60,943 nt of DNA from an uncultured Muribaculaceae bacterium (GCA_910579105.1 CAJTRT010000011.1:1-60943), one strand, 5' to 3'; counted from the stretch's first letter, positions 1-8,355 are shown. Translations and numbers: made by a program. Notes: generated by a model from the sequence alone, not told the origin.

Positions 1-188
1 GGGCGTCCTGTCTCGGCGAACAGTTCCAGCATAGCGTCGGAAAGGCGCTTTATGTCGTCCCCTTCGACGACGCAACATTCAAGAATATCCACGCCGCGCG
101 CCTTGGGGGCGGTACGGGCGGCTGTGAGCATACGCCTGGCCGCCTCTGCCACTCTTTCGCTGCGGCTATCTCTCTCGTTTGTGATCAT
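1..188 (-). CDS. DUF2148 (ferredoxin-like) domain protein, N-terminal fragment cut by window edge
   Basis: An ATG at 188 opens a frame that runs off the left edge with no stop, giving about 62 residues. The peptide starts MITNERDSRSERVAEAA and continues through TAARTAPKARGVDILE. This resembles the N-terminus of Bacteroidales DUF2148 proteins, which are small iron-sulfur (ferredoxin-like) proteins of unknown role. The cysteine-rich C-terminal part lies outside the window. The start is 16 bases after the queA stop on the same strand, so it probably belongs to the same transcript. The family assignment is from memory of the N-terminal pattern only. Confidence 0.6.
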   Translation of the reverse strand, partial: MITNERDSRSERVAEAARRMLTAARTAPKARGVDILECCVVEGDDIKRLSDAMLELFAETGR

Positions 189-204
189 TGTGGCTGAATG
201 GGTT

Positions 205-1257
205 TTAGTCAACAATCAGCATCGCGTCGCCGTAGGCTCCGAACTGGTATCCCTCCTTGACGGCTTCCTGGTAGGCGTGCATGACCAGGTCGTAGCCGCC
301 GAAGGCGCAGGTCATCATGAGCATCGTGGAGTAGGGCAGGTGGAAGCCGGTGACGAGCGCGGTCGACACTGTGAAAGTGTACGGCGGGAATATGAACTTG
401 TTTGTCCACCCGGTGTAGGTCTTCATATGGCCTCCCATGCTGACGGCGCTGGCTATGCCGCGGAGGGTCGATGTGCCTACGGCGCAGACCTGCTTGCCAG
501 CGTCCTTGGCCTTGTTGACCAGCTCGACCAGTTCCTCGCTAACGTTCATGTCCTCGGAGTCCATGCGGTGTTTGGTAAGGTCCTCGACATCGATCTCGCG
601 GAAAGCTCCCAGGCCGCTGTGCACGGTGAGGAATCCCTGCTCGACCCCTTTGATCTCGAGGCGTTTCAGCAGCTCGCGGCTGAAATGCAGTCCTGCCGAG
701 GGCGCCACGACGGCGCCTTCGTTGCGGGCGAAGATGGTCTGGTAGTCCTGCGCGTCCTGCTCCTCGGGCTCGCGCTGGATGTATTCCGGCAGCGGTGTCA
801 TCCCGAGCTTGAAGAGGTTGGCCTTGAATTCCTCGTGCGAGCCGTCATAGAGGAAACGAAGAGTACGGCCGCGGGAAGTCGTGTTGTCGATTACCTCGGC
901 TACCATCGACTCGTCATCGCCGAAATAGAGTTTGTTGCCGATGCGGATCTTGCGCGCCGGCTCGACCAGAACGTCCCACAGCTTGTGTTCCGGGTTAAGC
1001 TCGCGGAGAAGGAACACTTCGATTTTGGCACCGGTCTTCTCCTTGTTGCCATATAGGCGCGCGGGAAACACGCGGGTGTCGTTGAACACCATCACGTCCC
1101 CCTCGCCGAAGTAGCCGAGAATCTCCTTGAACACCTTGTGCTCGATTTCTCCCTTCTTGCGGTGCACCACCATAAGGCGGCACTCGTCGCGCGAGGTGGC
1201 GGGGCGCTGGGCTATTAACTCGTCGGGTAGCTTGAATTTGAACTGGGATAGCTTCAT
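205..1257 (-). CDS. queA: S-adenosylmethionine:tRNA ribosyltransferase-isomerase QueA
   Basis: QueA transfers the ribosyl group of SAM to 7-aminomethyl-7-deazaguanine in tRNA to form epoxyqueuosine, the penultimate step of queuosine synthesis. The protein has 350 residues, the usual length. Family motifs are visible: FNDTRVFPARL at residues 58-68, APSAGLHFS at 185-193, the GTSTLR block, and FHLPYSTMLMM near the C-terminus. The start MKLSQFKFKLP is the normal family N-terminus. It lies 30 bases after truB in the ftsX-to-queA minus-strand operon. No preQ1 riboswitch was seen in front of it, which fits an internal operon position. Confidence 0.96.
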   Translation of the reverse strand: MKLSQFKFKLPDELIAQRPATSRDECRLMVVHRKKGEIEHKVFKEILGYFGEGDVMVFNDTRVFPARLYGNKEKTGAKIEVFLLRELNPEHKLWDVLVEPARKIRIGNKLYFGDDESMVAEVIDNTTSRGRTLRFLYDGSHEEFKANLFKLGMTPLPEYIQREPEEQDAQDYQTIFARNEGAVVAPSAGLHFSRELLKRLEIKGVEQGFLTVHSGLGAFREIDVEDLTKHRMDSEDMNVSEELVELVNKAKDAGKQVCAVGTSTLRGIASAVSMGGHMKTYTGWTNKFIFPPYTFTVSTALVTGFHLPYSTMLMMTCAFGGYDLVMHAYQEAVKEGYQFGAYGDAMLIVD

Positions 1258-1287
1258 GTCTGTGTATGTATGCTGTGATGGTGTTGT

Positions 1288-2130
1288 TTATTCTTCGGTG
1301 TTGCCGGCCGCGGGGCGGTTACGCTGCGCGAATGTCAGTATGTCGGCTCTGTGGCGGCCGTCGCCCTCCTCGCCGGATTGTCGCGGCGTGAGCGGGGCCA
1401 CGCTGACCGCTTCCCCTTTTTCGTCGGTGATCTCCATCGGTGCGGTCAGGATTATGCCGGCCGCCCGGTCGGGGTGGAGTGCCTCGTCGATGGTGTGGAG
1501 GCCGACGCGGGTGCGCCGGAGGGCTGTCAGGTGGCCGCCGCTTCCGAGAGCCTGGCCGATGTCGCGGGCAAGGGCGCGTATGTAGGTGCCTTTGGAACAT
1601 ATGACCCTCACGACCAGCTCGGTCGGCTTGAACGACAGCAGTTCCAGCTCGTCGATCACGAGGATTCTGGGCTTGAGGTCGACCTCCTGGCCGGTGCGGG
1701 CCATCTTGTAGGCCCGGTGGCCGTCGACCTTGCAGGCGGAGTAGGCGGGGGGAACCTGCTCTATGCGCCCGCGGAAACGCCCCAGGACCTCGTCGGCGAG
1801 TTCCCGGGTTATGTGTTCGGTGGGATATGTGGCGTCGATTTCCGTCTCGAGGTCGAACGACGGGGTCGTCGCTCCCAGGGCGATAGTCGCGACATATTCC
1901 TTTACGCCCCCTTGCAGCTCGTCGATGCGTTTCGTGGCCTTGCCGGAGCATATCACCATGACCCCGGTCGCGAGTGGGTCGAGGGTTCCGGCGTGGCCTA
2001 CTTTCAGTTTCCTGACACCGGCGTGGCGCAGCCTGGCGAGGAGCGCCGAGCGGAGTTTCTTGACTACGTGGAACGACGACCAGCCGAGCGGCTTGTCGAT
2101 CACCATTATTTCACCTTCGAGCGGGTTCAT
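1288..2130 (-). CDS. truB: tRNA pseudouridine(55) synthase TruB
   Basis: TruB makes pseudouridine 55 in the T-arm of tRNAs. The open frame extends far upstream, but the ATG at 2130 (MNPLEGEIMVIDKP) gives the family N-terminus and sits two bases after the uppP stop. The resulting 280-residue protein has DKPLGWSSF at 12-20 and the catalytic block KVGHAGTLDPLATG with Asp51. A second in-frame ATG 12 bases upstream, overlapping the end of uppP, is a possible alternative start. The C-terminus carries a short polar tail. Tight spacing to uppP suggests translational coupling. Confidence 0.95.
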   Translation of the reverse strand: MNPLEGEIMVIDKPLGWSSFHVVKKLRSALLARLRHAGVRKLKVGHAGTLDPLATGVMVICSGKATKRIDELQGGVKEYVATIALGATTPSFDLETEIDATYPTEHITRELADEVLGRFRGRIEQVPPAYSACKVDGHRAYKMARTGQEVDLKPRILVIDELELLSFKPTELVVRVICSKGTYIRALARDIGQALGSGGHLTALRRTRVGLHTIDEALHPDRAAGIILTAPMEITDEKGEAVSVAPLTPRQSGEEGDGRHRADILTFAQRNRPAAGNTEE

Positions 2131-2132
2131 AC

Positions 2133-2972
2133 TTACCAGCATATGCAGAGCACGCCCACGATAGCGCAGTATATGGCGAACCATACCAGTCCGCCCCGTT
2201 TCACAAGCTCGATCATCCATTTGCAAGCCAGGCACCCGACGATGAACGAGGCCAGGAAGCCGACAGTCATCGGAAGCACTCCTATGGGGGAGTCGCCTCC
2301 TTCCCCTCCGAGAAGTTTCACAAGGTCGAGGAGCGCTTCGCCGAGAATCGGGATGATTACCATGAAGAACGAGAACTGGGCTACCTCGGAGCGCTTGTCG
2401 CCGAGTATTATACCGGTGGCGATCGTGGTGCCGGAGCGCGACAGGCCGGGAAGCACCGCCACGGCCTGCGAGCACCCTATGATGAAGGCGTCCCACCAGG
2501 AAATCGAGCGCCCTTTCTCGGCGGATACCACATGGGTGCCACCGCTGGCCGCGTTTCCGGCGTATGTGCGGGTGAAGTAGGCGAAGGCGAGGAGGGTGGC
2601 GGTGACGCACAGGCAGATGCCCACGGTCAGCAGTTCGCCTCCGAAAAATCCCTCCACAAAGTCCTTGAAGCATATGCCGACGATTCCCACTGGCACGCAT
2701 GACAGGAGGATTTTCCAGACGTATCGCGTGTTGTCGTCGTCGCGGAACGTGAAGAACGAGGCGCACAGGGGCACGAAACGCTTCCAGAGCACCACGATTG
2801 TCGAGAGCACCGTGGCCACATGGAGCACCACGTCGAATTGCAGGGAGTCGGCGCCTGAGAGTTTCAGCCCGAGTATTTCGCGGAAAATCTCGAGATGGCC
2901 GCTCGAGCTGATGGGAAGGTATTCGGCAAGGCCCTGGACGATGCCGAGTATGAGAGCGTCTAACCAGTCCAT
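2133..2972 (-). CDS. uppP: undecaprenyl-diphosphate phosphatase UppP (BacA family)
   Basis: This integral membrane enzyme dephosphorylates undecaprenyl diphosphate to regenerate the lipid carrier for peptidoglycan and polysaccharide synthesis. It often confers bacitracin tolerance. The 279-residue protein carries both family signatures: the N-terminal GIVQGLAEYLPISSSGH and the internal LPGLSRSGTTIATG. Hydrophobic segments run along its whole length. It starts two bases after the DUF3098 stop and is followed closely by truB, within the ftsX operon. Confidence 0.96.
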   Translation of the reverse strand: MDWLDALILGIVQGLAEYLPISSSGHLEIFREILGLKLSGADSLQFDVVLHVATVLSTIVVLWKRFVPLCASFFTFRDDDNTRYVWKILLSCVPVGIVGICFKDFVEGFFGGELLTVGICLCVTATLLAFAYFTRTYAGNAASGGTHVVSAEKGRSISWWDAFIIGCSQAVAVLPGLSRSGTTIATGIILGDKRSEVAQFSFFMVIIPILGEALLDLVKLLGGEGGDSPIGVLPMTVGFLASFIVGCLACKWMIELVKRGGLVWFAIYCAIVGVLCICW

Positions 2973-2974
2973 GC

Positions 2975-3238
2975 TTAATCTTTTTTATCCGGTCTGAGGA
3001 TTATTGAGACTCCCAGGGCGATGAATCCTATGAAGGTGATGGTCGGGCCTACCACGATGCGCCTTGCCGAGAAAATGTCGGGGTTGAACTGGGCCTCGGT
3101 GGAGGAGCCTCCGAGCATCAGCAGGAAGCCGAGCACTATCAGCAGGGCCGACGCGCCCATCAGCAGGAAGTTGCGTTTCCCCAGTGGGAACTGCGAGGCG
3201 TTCTCTCGCTCTATGCGGTTTTCTTTATTGGAAGCCAT
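2975..3238 (-). CDS. DUF3098 two-helix membrane protein
   Basis: This 87-residue protein has a charged N-terminus followed by two hydrophobic helices (about residues 24-44 and 61-82) and a short basic-acidic tail (RPDKKD). The sequence, with FPLGKRNF before helix 1, matches the Bacteroidetes family DUF3098, whose molecular role is unknown. Its position between ftsX and uppP is conserved across Bacteroidales, which suggests a link to cell-envelope growth. That link is inference from context. Confidence 0.8.
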   Translation of the reverse strand: MASNKENRIERENASQFPLGKRNFLLMGASALLIVLGFLLMLGGSSTEAQFNPDIFSARRIVVGPTITFIGFIALGVSIILRPDKKD

Positions 3239-3317
3239 GATGTCGTTAAACTGTGTGATGTCGCTAATTTGGCTGAGAGAGGGGTGGGTGCCGTGTTTGG
3301 TGTTTTGGGAAGTGGGC

Positions 3318-4190
3318 TCAGCTGAACATGTCGTCGTAGCTTGCGCGCAGGTAGCGGTTGGTCGCGATCACTGCGGCGAGCGCGCAGATGGCGCATCCTA
3401 CGACAAGAATCCCGCCGAACACCGCGGCCAGGGCGCTCCACGGAAGCAGCGAGTCCATCGCCGGGTCGAGGCTCTTGGCCCAGCCGGCCAGGAGGGCGAG
3501 CAGCCCGCAGGCCAGCAGCGCCGCCACTATGCCTTGCAGGATGTTGGATATGAGGAACGGGCGGCGTATGAACGACCCTTTCGCCCCGACGAGCTTCATC
3601 GTGTGGATCAGGAAGCGGCGGGCGTAGACTGTCAGCCTGACGGTGTTGTTGATCAGCACGAAACTGATAAGGAGTAGTGCGGCGGCGATGATCAGCAGTA
3701 TGGTGTTGAGCATCCTGGCGTTCCGCGCGAGGTTGCCCACCATCTCCTTGTTGACCGACACTTCCTCCACCTCGGGCTTCTGCTGCCAGGCGGCCGCCAG
3801 CCGGGTGATGCTGTCAACGTCGGCGTAGGCCGATGTCACGCGGATCTCGATCATCGGCGCGTAGGGGTTTACTCCAAGCAGTTCCACCAGCTCGGCTCCC
3901 TCGCCGCCGGTCTCCTCGGCCATAACCTGGTCGGCGGAGAGGTAGTCGAAACCGGAGATGTAGCCCGCGGCGGCACATTCGTCCCGCAGGCGCTCGGCAG
4001 CGCCCGGTGCCACGCTGTCGCGGAGCACCACGGTGAAGCCCATCTTCTCTTTTACCTGGCGGTCGATGCCGCTGTACGTTATGTTTATCGCCGCCACAAG
4101 CCCGAGGATGAACAGCACGAGCATCACCGAGATGGTGGATGTCACGCGGTCGCCTATCCCGGCGTGGCGGGTCTGGTTCTGATTCTCCAT
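3318..4190 (-). CDS. ftsX: cell division protein FtsX
   Basis: FtsX is the permease-like partner of the FtsE ATPase and couples division to peptidoglycan hydrolase activation. The chosen ATG at 4190 (MENQNQTRHAGIGDRV) gives 290 residues; an in-frame ATG eight codons upstream is possible. The topology is typical: one N-terminal membrane helix, a periplasmic domain of about 120 residues, then three helices near the C-terminus. The segment ending FLIHTMKLVGAKGSFIRRPF is characteristic of the family. ftsE is not in the window. A good promoter lies about 85 bases upstream, so this is probably the first gene of the operon down to queA. Confidence 0.93.
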   Translation of the reverse strand: MENQNQTRHAGIGDRVTSTISVMLVLFILGLVAAINITYSGIDRQVKEKMGFTVVLRDSVAPGAAERLRDECAAAGYISGFDYLSADQVMAEETGGEGAELVELLGVNPYAPMIEIRVTSAYADVDSITRLAAAWQQKPEVEEVSVNKEMVGNLARNARMLNTILLIIAAALLLISFVLINNTVRLTVYARRFLIHTMKLVGAKGSFIRRPFLISNILQGIVAALLACGLLALLAGWAKSLDPAMDSLLPWSALAAVFGGILVVGCAICALAAVIATNRYLRASYDDMFS

Positions 4191-4272
4191 AAATTTGTCA
4201 AGGGGCCGGAACACATCCGCCTCAGTGTATGCCTGGGGCGGTCTTCCGAACCCTATTTGCTCTAATTTCGTG

Positions 4273-4304
4273 CAAAATTACAATATCGCGTACCCCGTTG
4301 TCAA
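4273..4304 (-). promoter_or_regulatory. Bacteroidetes-type promoter for the ftsX operon
   Basis: On the minus strand the -7 element TAATTTTG occupies 4280-4273. A -33 TTG lies at 4304-4302, 21 bases away. This fits the Bacteroidetes primary sigma consensus (TTTG, 19-21 bases, TAnnTTTG). Transcription would begin around 4266, about 76 bases before the ftsX ATG. Confidence 0.6.
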
Positions 4305-4375
4305 CCTTTTAGTGTTAAAATCCGCTAAAAAGCCGTTCCGCACGGCCTTTTATTCGTTGGCGTCAGGCGGGAGGG

Positions 4376-5710
4376 TCAGGCCAGCTCGCACAGGAGTGTG
4401 GCCGATGAGCTCCCTGTCACGCGGACTTTCACCAGGTCGCCCACGCGGAAGTCTCCCCGGGGGAAGACGCACATCTTGTTTTGCTCTGTGCGTCCTACCC
4501 ATTGGTCGGCGCTGCGTTTCGACACCCCCTCGACAAGCACCTCGAACACCTTACCCTCGTCGTGGCGGTTCGACTGGGCCGACAGTTCGTTCTGCAAGGC
4601 GATCATACGGTTAAGACGCTCGATTTTAACATCTTCGGGGATATTGTCGGGCATCTCGCGGGAAGCGAGGGTGCCGGGGCGCTCGGAGTACTTGAACATG
4701 AAGGCCGAGTCGAAGGCCGCCTCGCGCATAAGCGAGAGCGTCTGCTCGAAGTCCTCCTCCGTCTCGTCGTGGAAGCCGGTGAAGAGGTCGGTCGAGAGAC
4801 CGCAGCCGGGAATGCGCTCCCTGATGGCGCGGACGCGGTCGAGATACCATTCGCGGGTATACTTCCGGTTCATCGCTTTCAGCACCTTGTCGGAGCCCGA
4901 CTGAACCGGGAGGTGGACGTGGTTGCAGATGTTGGCGTGGCTGGCGATAGTGTCGATTGTCGCGTCAGACATGTCCTTGGGGTGCGACGTCGTGAAGCGC
5001 ACGCGCATTTCGGGGGCGGCTTCCGCGACGGCGGCGAGCAGCCCCGCGAAGTCGGTGGTCGTGCCCGCGGGGTCGGTGTAGCGGTATGAGTTGACGTTCT
5101 GCCCCAGCAGCGTAACCTCCTTGAAGCCCCTCTCCCGGAGGTCGGCCAGTTCGTTGAGGATGCTACCGACCTCTCGCGAGCGTTCGCGGCCGCGGGTGTA
5201 GGGTACTATGCAGTACGAACAGAAGTTGTTACACCCGCGCATTATGCTGATATACCCGCTGACGCGGTTGCCCGTGATGCGGGAGGGTATTATGTCGCGG
5301 TATGTCTCCGTGGTCGACAACTCCACGTTGATGGCTTTCTCGCCGTTTTCGGCCGCGGCGAAGAGGTTGGGGAGGTCGAGGTAGGAGTCAGGACCGGCCA
5401 CGAGGTCTACCCCGTGGGCGGCAATCAGTTCCTCCCTGGCTCTTTCGGCCATACACCCGATCACACCTATGATATACCGGGTGTCGCGGCGCTTGCGGCG
5501 CACCGATCCGAGGTATTGCAGGCGGCTGACGATTTTCTGCTCGGCGTTGTCGCGTATGGAGCAGGTGTTGAGCAGCACCGCGTCGGCCTCCTCAGGCGAG
5601 GCGGCCTGGGTGTAGCCGGCCATTTCCATGATCGAGGCCACCACCTCGCTGTCGGCCGCGTTCATCTGGCAGCCGTATGTCTCTATGAAGAGTTTCTTTT
5701 CTTTTTCCAT
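4376..5710 (-). CDS. miaB: tRNA-2-methylthio-N6-dimethylallyladenosine synthase MiaB
   Basis: MiaB is a radical-SAM methylthiotransferase that modifies i6A37 of tRNAs reading codons that start with U. The ATG at 5710 (MEKEKKLFIETYGCQMN) gives 444 residues, the usual size; the longer open frame upstream is not expected to be translated. The N-terminal UPF0004 domain has Cys14, Cys50 and Cys86 for the auxiliary cluster. The radical-SAM triad CNNFCSYC is at residues 160-167. A TRAM-like C-terminus ends the protein. It has its own promoter (5807-5836), so it is probably monocistronic. Confidence 0.96.
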   Translation of the reverse strand: MEKEKKLFIETYGCQMNAADSEVVASIMEMAGYTQAASPEEADAVLLNTCSIRDNAEQKIVSRLQYLGSVRRKRRDTRYIIGVIGCMAERAREELIAAHGVDLVAGPDSYLDLPNLFAAAENGEKAINVELSTTETYRDIIPSRITGNRVSGYISIMRGCNNFCSYCIVPYTRGRERSREVGSILNELADLRERGFKEVTLLGQNVNSYRYTDPAGTTTDFAGLLAAVAEAAPEMRVRFTTSHPKDMSDATIDTIASHANICNHVHLPVQSGSDKVLKAMNRKYTREWYLDRVRAIRERIPGCGLSTDLFTGFHDETEEDFEQTLSLMREAAFDSAFMFKYSERPGTLASREMPDNIPEDVKIERLNRMIALQNELSAQSNRHDEGKVFEVLVEGVSKRSADQWVGRTEQNKMCVFPRGDFRVGDLVKVRVTGSSSATLLCELA

Positions 5711-5772
5711 ATCATTGGTGGCCGTGATTGCCCTTACGGGGGTGAAATTGTGCTGTAAAACAGACTTGGAAA

Positions 5773-5804
5773 TTTGCCCGGAACGCGCAAAAGGCCTAAT
5801 TTTG
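5773..5804 (+). promoter_or_regulatory. consensus promoter for the CoA-transferase gene
   Basis: TTTG at 5773-5776 and TAATTTTG at 5797-5804 are separated by exactly 20 bases, a full match to the Bacteroidetes promoter. Transcription would start near 5811. The leader would be about 270 bases and would contain the whole 185-bp inverted-repeat element. The -7 element is half of an 18-bp palindrome shared with the miaB promoter. Confidence 0.65.
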
Positions 5805-5806
5805 CG

Positions 5807-5836
5807 CAAAATTACAAAAAATGCGCCTTATTCCAA
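5807..5836 (-). promoter_or_regulatory. promoter for miaB, overlapping the opposing promoter
   Basis: On the minus strand, TTG at 5836-5834 and TAATTTTG at 5814-5807 are 19 bases apart. The -7 element overlaps the back half of the palindrome TAATTTTGCGCAAAATTA (5797-5814). Transcription would start near 5800, about 90 bases ahead of the miaB ATG. Confidence 0.6.
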
Positions 5837-5867
5837 CCTGTCCGCGGAATTTTGGCGCCCTACCGAG

Positions 5868-6052
5868 TAAGTAACTGGTCGAAATTATTTTAATGTTTGT
5901 CCGAGGAAAATTTCCAGGAGATTTTTCTCGATGAAGAGGGAGTGTAGCGAGCTACACGACTGATGAAGAGAGGAAAAGATTCGGAAATTTTGCCGGAGAA
6001 ACATTGAAATAATCAGACCCGGTAGTAGAAAATAATTTTGAACAGTTACTTA
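5868..6052 (+). repeat. 185-bp inverted-repeat element, copy 1 (MITE-like)
   Basis: The ends are TAAGTAACTGGTCGAAATTA and, inverted, TAAGTAACTGTTCAAAATTA, forming terminal inverted repeats of about 24 bases. Further inside, the arms pair again around ATTATTT, AATGTTT and AAAATTTCC. An apical hairpin GTGTAG-CGAG-CTACAC sits at the centre. The copy at 8445 differs at only nine positions. The dinucleotide TA at both outer ends could be a target duplication. The element has no credible gene. Here it lies inside the predicted leader of the CoA-transferase mRNA. Confidence 0.85.
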
Positions 6053-6080
6053 TGTAAAGAAAGACATAAACCACATCATT

Positions 6081-7574
6081 ATGGCATTCAACTTCATATC
6101 GGCGCGGGAAGCCGCCGAGCTGATCAAGAACGGCGACACCCTGGGACTTTCCGGGTTTACCGCCCCTGGCAATCCCAAACTCGTCCTGGAGGCTGTGGCC
6201 GCCAAGGCCGCCAAGGAGCACGAGGAGGGTCGCGAGTTCAAGGTTAACATCTTCACCGGCGCTTCGACCAACGACCATGTCGACGGTGTGCTGGCCCGCA
6301 ACAACGCTATCAATATGCGCGCGCCCTACCAGAACACTCCCGACCTGCGCAAGCGCATCAACTCCCATGACGCCCACTACTTCGACCGCCACCTCTCGGA
6401 GATGGCCCAGGAGGTGCGTTATGGCTTTTACGGCGATATTGACTTTGCCATAATCGAGGCCGCCGACATCTCCGACAGCGGCGAGATCCTCCTCGGCTGC
6501 GGCGTCGGCAACATGCCGACCTACGCTCCTATGGCGAAGAAAATCATCGTGGAGCTGAACGAGGCCCTTCCGAAGGCGCTCTACGGCATGCACGACATTT
6601 ACAAGCCCCTCGACCCGCCCCGCCGCCGCGAGATTCCCATCTACGCTCCCAACGACCGTATCGGCGTTCCGACCCTCAAGGTCGATTCCTCGAAGATCGT
6701 GGGCATCGTGCGCACCAACTCGCTCGACGGCGTGAAGGCGTTCACCCAGCCCGACGAGGTGTCGAAACGCATCGGCGCGAACGTTGTCAGCTTCCTCGTC
6801 AGCGAGTACCGCAAGGGGCGTATCCCCAAGGAGTTCCTTCCCTTGCAGAGCGGTGTGGGCAACGTGGCCAACGCCGTGCTGAATTACCTCGGCGAGGATA
6901 AGGAGCTGCCTAACTTCATGATGTACACCGAGGTTGTGCAGGATTCCGTGCTCGAGCTCCTCCGTCTGGGCAAGTGCACCTTTGCCTCGACATGCTCGAT
7001 GACTTTCTCCGACCAGGTTGAGAGCCAGCTCTTCGCCGATATGGACTTCTTCCATGACAAGATTCTGCTGCGCCCCTCCGAAATATCGAATAACCCCGAG
7101 GTGATCCGCCGCCTTGGCGTGATCGCGATGAACACCGCCCTCGAGGCCGACATATTCGGCAACGTTAACTCGACCCATGTCCTCGGCACCCGCATGATGA
7201 ACGGTATCGGCGGTTCCGGCGACTTCTGCCGCAACGCCTACATATCCATCTTCTCCTGCCCCTCGATCACGAAGGAGGGTCTGATAAGCAACATCGTGCC
7301 GCAGGCCGCGCACGTCGACCATTCGGAGCACTCCGTCGACATCCTGATCACCGATCAGGGCGTTGCCGATCTCCGCGGCAAGGATCCCGTGCAGCGCGCA
7401 CGCGAGATCATCGACCACTGCGCCCACCCGATGTACCGCGAGCTCCTCAACGACTACCTGAAGATCGGCCGCGGCGGCCAGACCCCCCTGGTCACAGACG
7501 CCGCCTTCGAGTTCCACCGCGCCTTCGCCAACCACGGCGACATGCAGAAGGCCGATTTCTCAAAGTTCGCCTGA
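6081..7574 (+). CDS. acetyl-CoA hydrolase/transferase family protein (succinate CoA-transferase type)
   Basis: This cytoplasmic enzyme class moves CoA between acyl groups, for example propionyl- or acetyl-CoA and succinate, and in Bacteroidales it fits succinate/propionate fermentation. The 497-residue length is normal. Both halves of the fold are present. Glu284 in MYTEVVQD is the likely catalytic glutamate, and GIGGSGDF at 375-382 is the conserved glycine loop near the CoA site. The exact acyl substrate cannot be read from sequence. It is preceded by a consensus promoter and the 185-bp repeat, and followed by the rplY promoter, so it is probably transcribed alone. Confidence 0.9.
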   Translation: MAFNFISAREAAELIKNGDTLGLSGFTAPGNPKLVLEAVAAKAAKEHEEGREFKVNIFTGASTNDHVDGVLARNNAINMRAPYQNTPDLRKRINSHDAHYFDRHLSEMAQEVRYGFYGDIDFAIIEAADISDSGEILLGCGVGNMPTYAPMAKKIIVELNEALPKALYGMHDIYKPLDPPRRREIPIYAPNDRIGVPTLKVDSSKIVGIVRTNSLDGVKAFTQPDEVSKRIGANVVSFLVSEYRKGRIPKEFLPLQSGVGNVANAVLNYLGEDKELPNFMMYTEVVQDSVLELLRLGKCTFASTCSMTFSDQVESQLFADMDFFHDKILLRPSEISNNPEVIRRLGVIAMNTALEADIFGNVNSTHVLGTRMMNGIGGSGDFCRNAYISIFSCPSITKEGLISNIVPQAAHVDHSEHSVDILITDQGVADLRGKDPVQRAREIIDHCAHPMYRELLNDYLKIGRGGQTPLVTDAAFEFHRAFANHGDMQKADFSKFA

Positions 7575-7575
7575 T

Positions 7576-7606
7576 TTTGGTTTTCCGGGAATTTTGCGTA
7601 ACTTCG
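7576..7606 (+). promoter_or_regulatory. promoter for rplY
   Basis: TTTG at 7576-7579 and TAACTTCG at 7599-7606 are 19 bases apart. The -33 element begins two bases after the CoA-transferase stop. Transcription would start near 7613, leaving about 80 bases of leader before the rplY ATG. Confidence 0.6.
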
Positions 7607-7692
7607 CGCCCGGAATCCCCGAAGGGTTTCTCCCCGTGTGATGGGAAAATAATTGCACGTTATTTTTGAGTAACACATTAATTTAACTGAAA

Positions 7693-8355
7693 ATGAAGAC
7701 TTTCCAGCTCGCAGCTGAGCCTCGTACCGACCTCGGTAAGAAGGCAGCGAAGGCCCTCCGCGCGGAGGGCAAGATTCCCGTGGTGCTTAACGGCGGTGAA
7801 ATCGTCGAACTCCCCTTCACCGGCAGCCTCAAGCCCGGCGAGAAGCTCGTAGAGATCGAGAACGGCCGCGGGATAATCACCACCGACCTCACCGTTACCA
7901 ACGAGGCTGTGCGCAAGCTCATCTACACCCCCGACATCTTCGCCATCGAGCTTGACTTCAACGGCGGCAAGAAGATGGCCGTGCTCCGCGAGGTGCAGTA
8001 CCACCCCGTGAAGGACAGCATCCTCCACATCGACCTCCTCGAGGTCAGCGACAAGAAGCCCGTCGTTATGTCGGTGCCCGTCAAGGTTGAAGGCCACGCC
8101 GAAGGTGTGAAGGCCGGTGGTAAGCTCACCCTCGCCATGAAGCGCGTCAAGGTGAAGGCTCTCTACACCGACATCCCCGAGCGCCTCGTCATCAACGTTG
8201 ACCATCTCGGTTTGGGCAAGACCCTCCAGGTCGGCGACCTCCACTTCGAGGGTCTCGAGCTCGTTACTCCGAAGGAAGCCGTAGTATGCGCCGTGCAGCT
8301 CACCCGCGCCGCCCGCGGTGCCGCCGCAGCTGCCGCTGCCGCCGCAGGCAAGTAA
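7693..8355 (+). CDS. rplY: 50S ribosomal protein bL25 (CTC/TL5 form)
   Basis: bL25 binds 5S rRNA in the large ribosomal subunit. The 220-residue protein is the long CTC/TL5 form: an N-terminal 5S-binding domain (FQLAAEPRTDLGKKAAKALR) plus a second beta domain. It ends in an alanine-rich tail (ARGAAAAAAAAAGK). The ATG at 7693 gives the family start MKTFQLAAEPR. rplY next to pth is a widespread bacterial arrangement. Here the two are separated by a hairpin and by copy 2 of the 185-bp element. Confidence 0.95.
   Translation: MKTFQLAAEPRTDLGKKAAKALRAEGKIPVVLNGGEIVELPFTGSLKPGEKLVEIENGRGIITTDLTVTNEAVRKLIYTPDIFAIELDFNGGKKMAVLREVQYHPVKDSILHIDLLEVSDKKPVVMSVPVKVEGHAEGVKAGGKLTLAMKRVKVKALYTDIPERLVINVDHLGLGKTLQVGDLHFEGLELVTPKEAVVCAVQLTRAARGAAAAAAAAAGK

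Noticed and set aside
52..1056. 334-codon open frame on the plus strand over queA
   Set aside because: It is a shadow of queA caused by GC-rich codon bias. It has no recognisable pattern, while the minus frame carries all QueA motifs.
1288..2766. 492-codon version of truB
   Set aside because: The upstream 212 codons are antisense-like frame over uppP; TruB motifs begin only at the ATG at 2130.
205..4190. Possibility that the ftsX-to-queA run is a novel system
   Set aside because: The order is a conserved Bacteroidales housekeeping arrangement with known families.
5952..7535. 527-codon minus frame over the CoA-transferase
   Set aside because: It is antisense to a conserved enzyme, and its start lies in the 185-bp repeat. 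No domain is recognisable.
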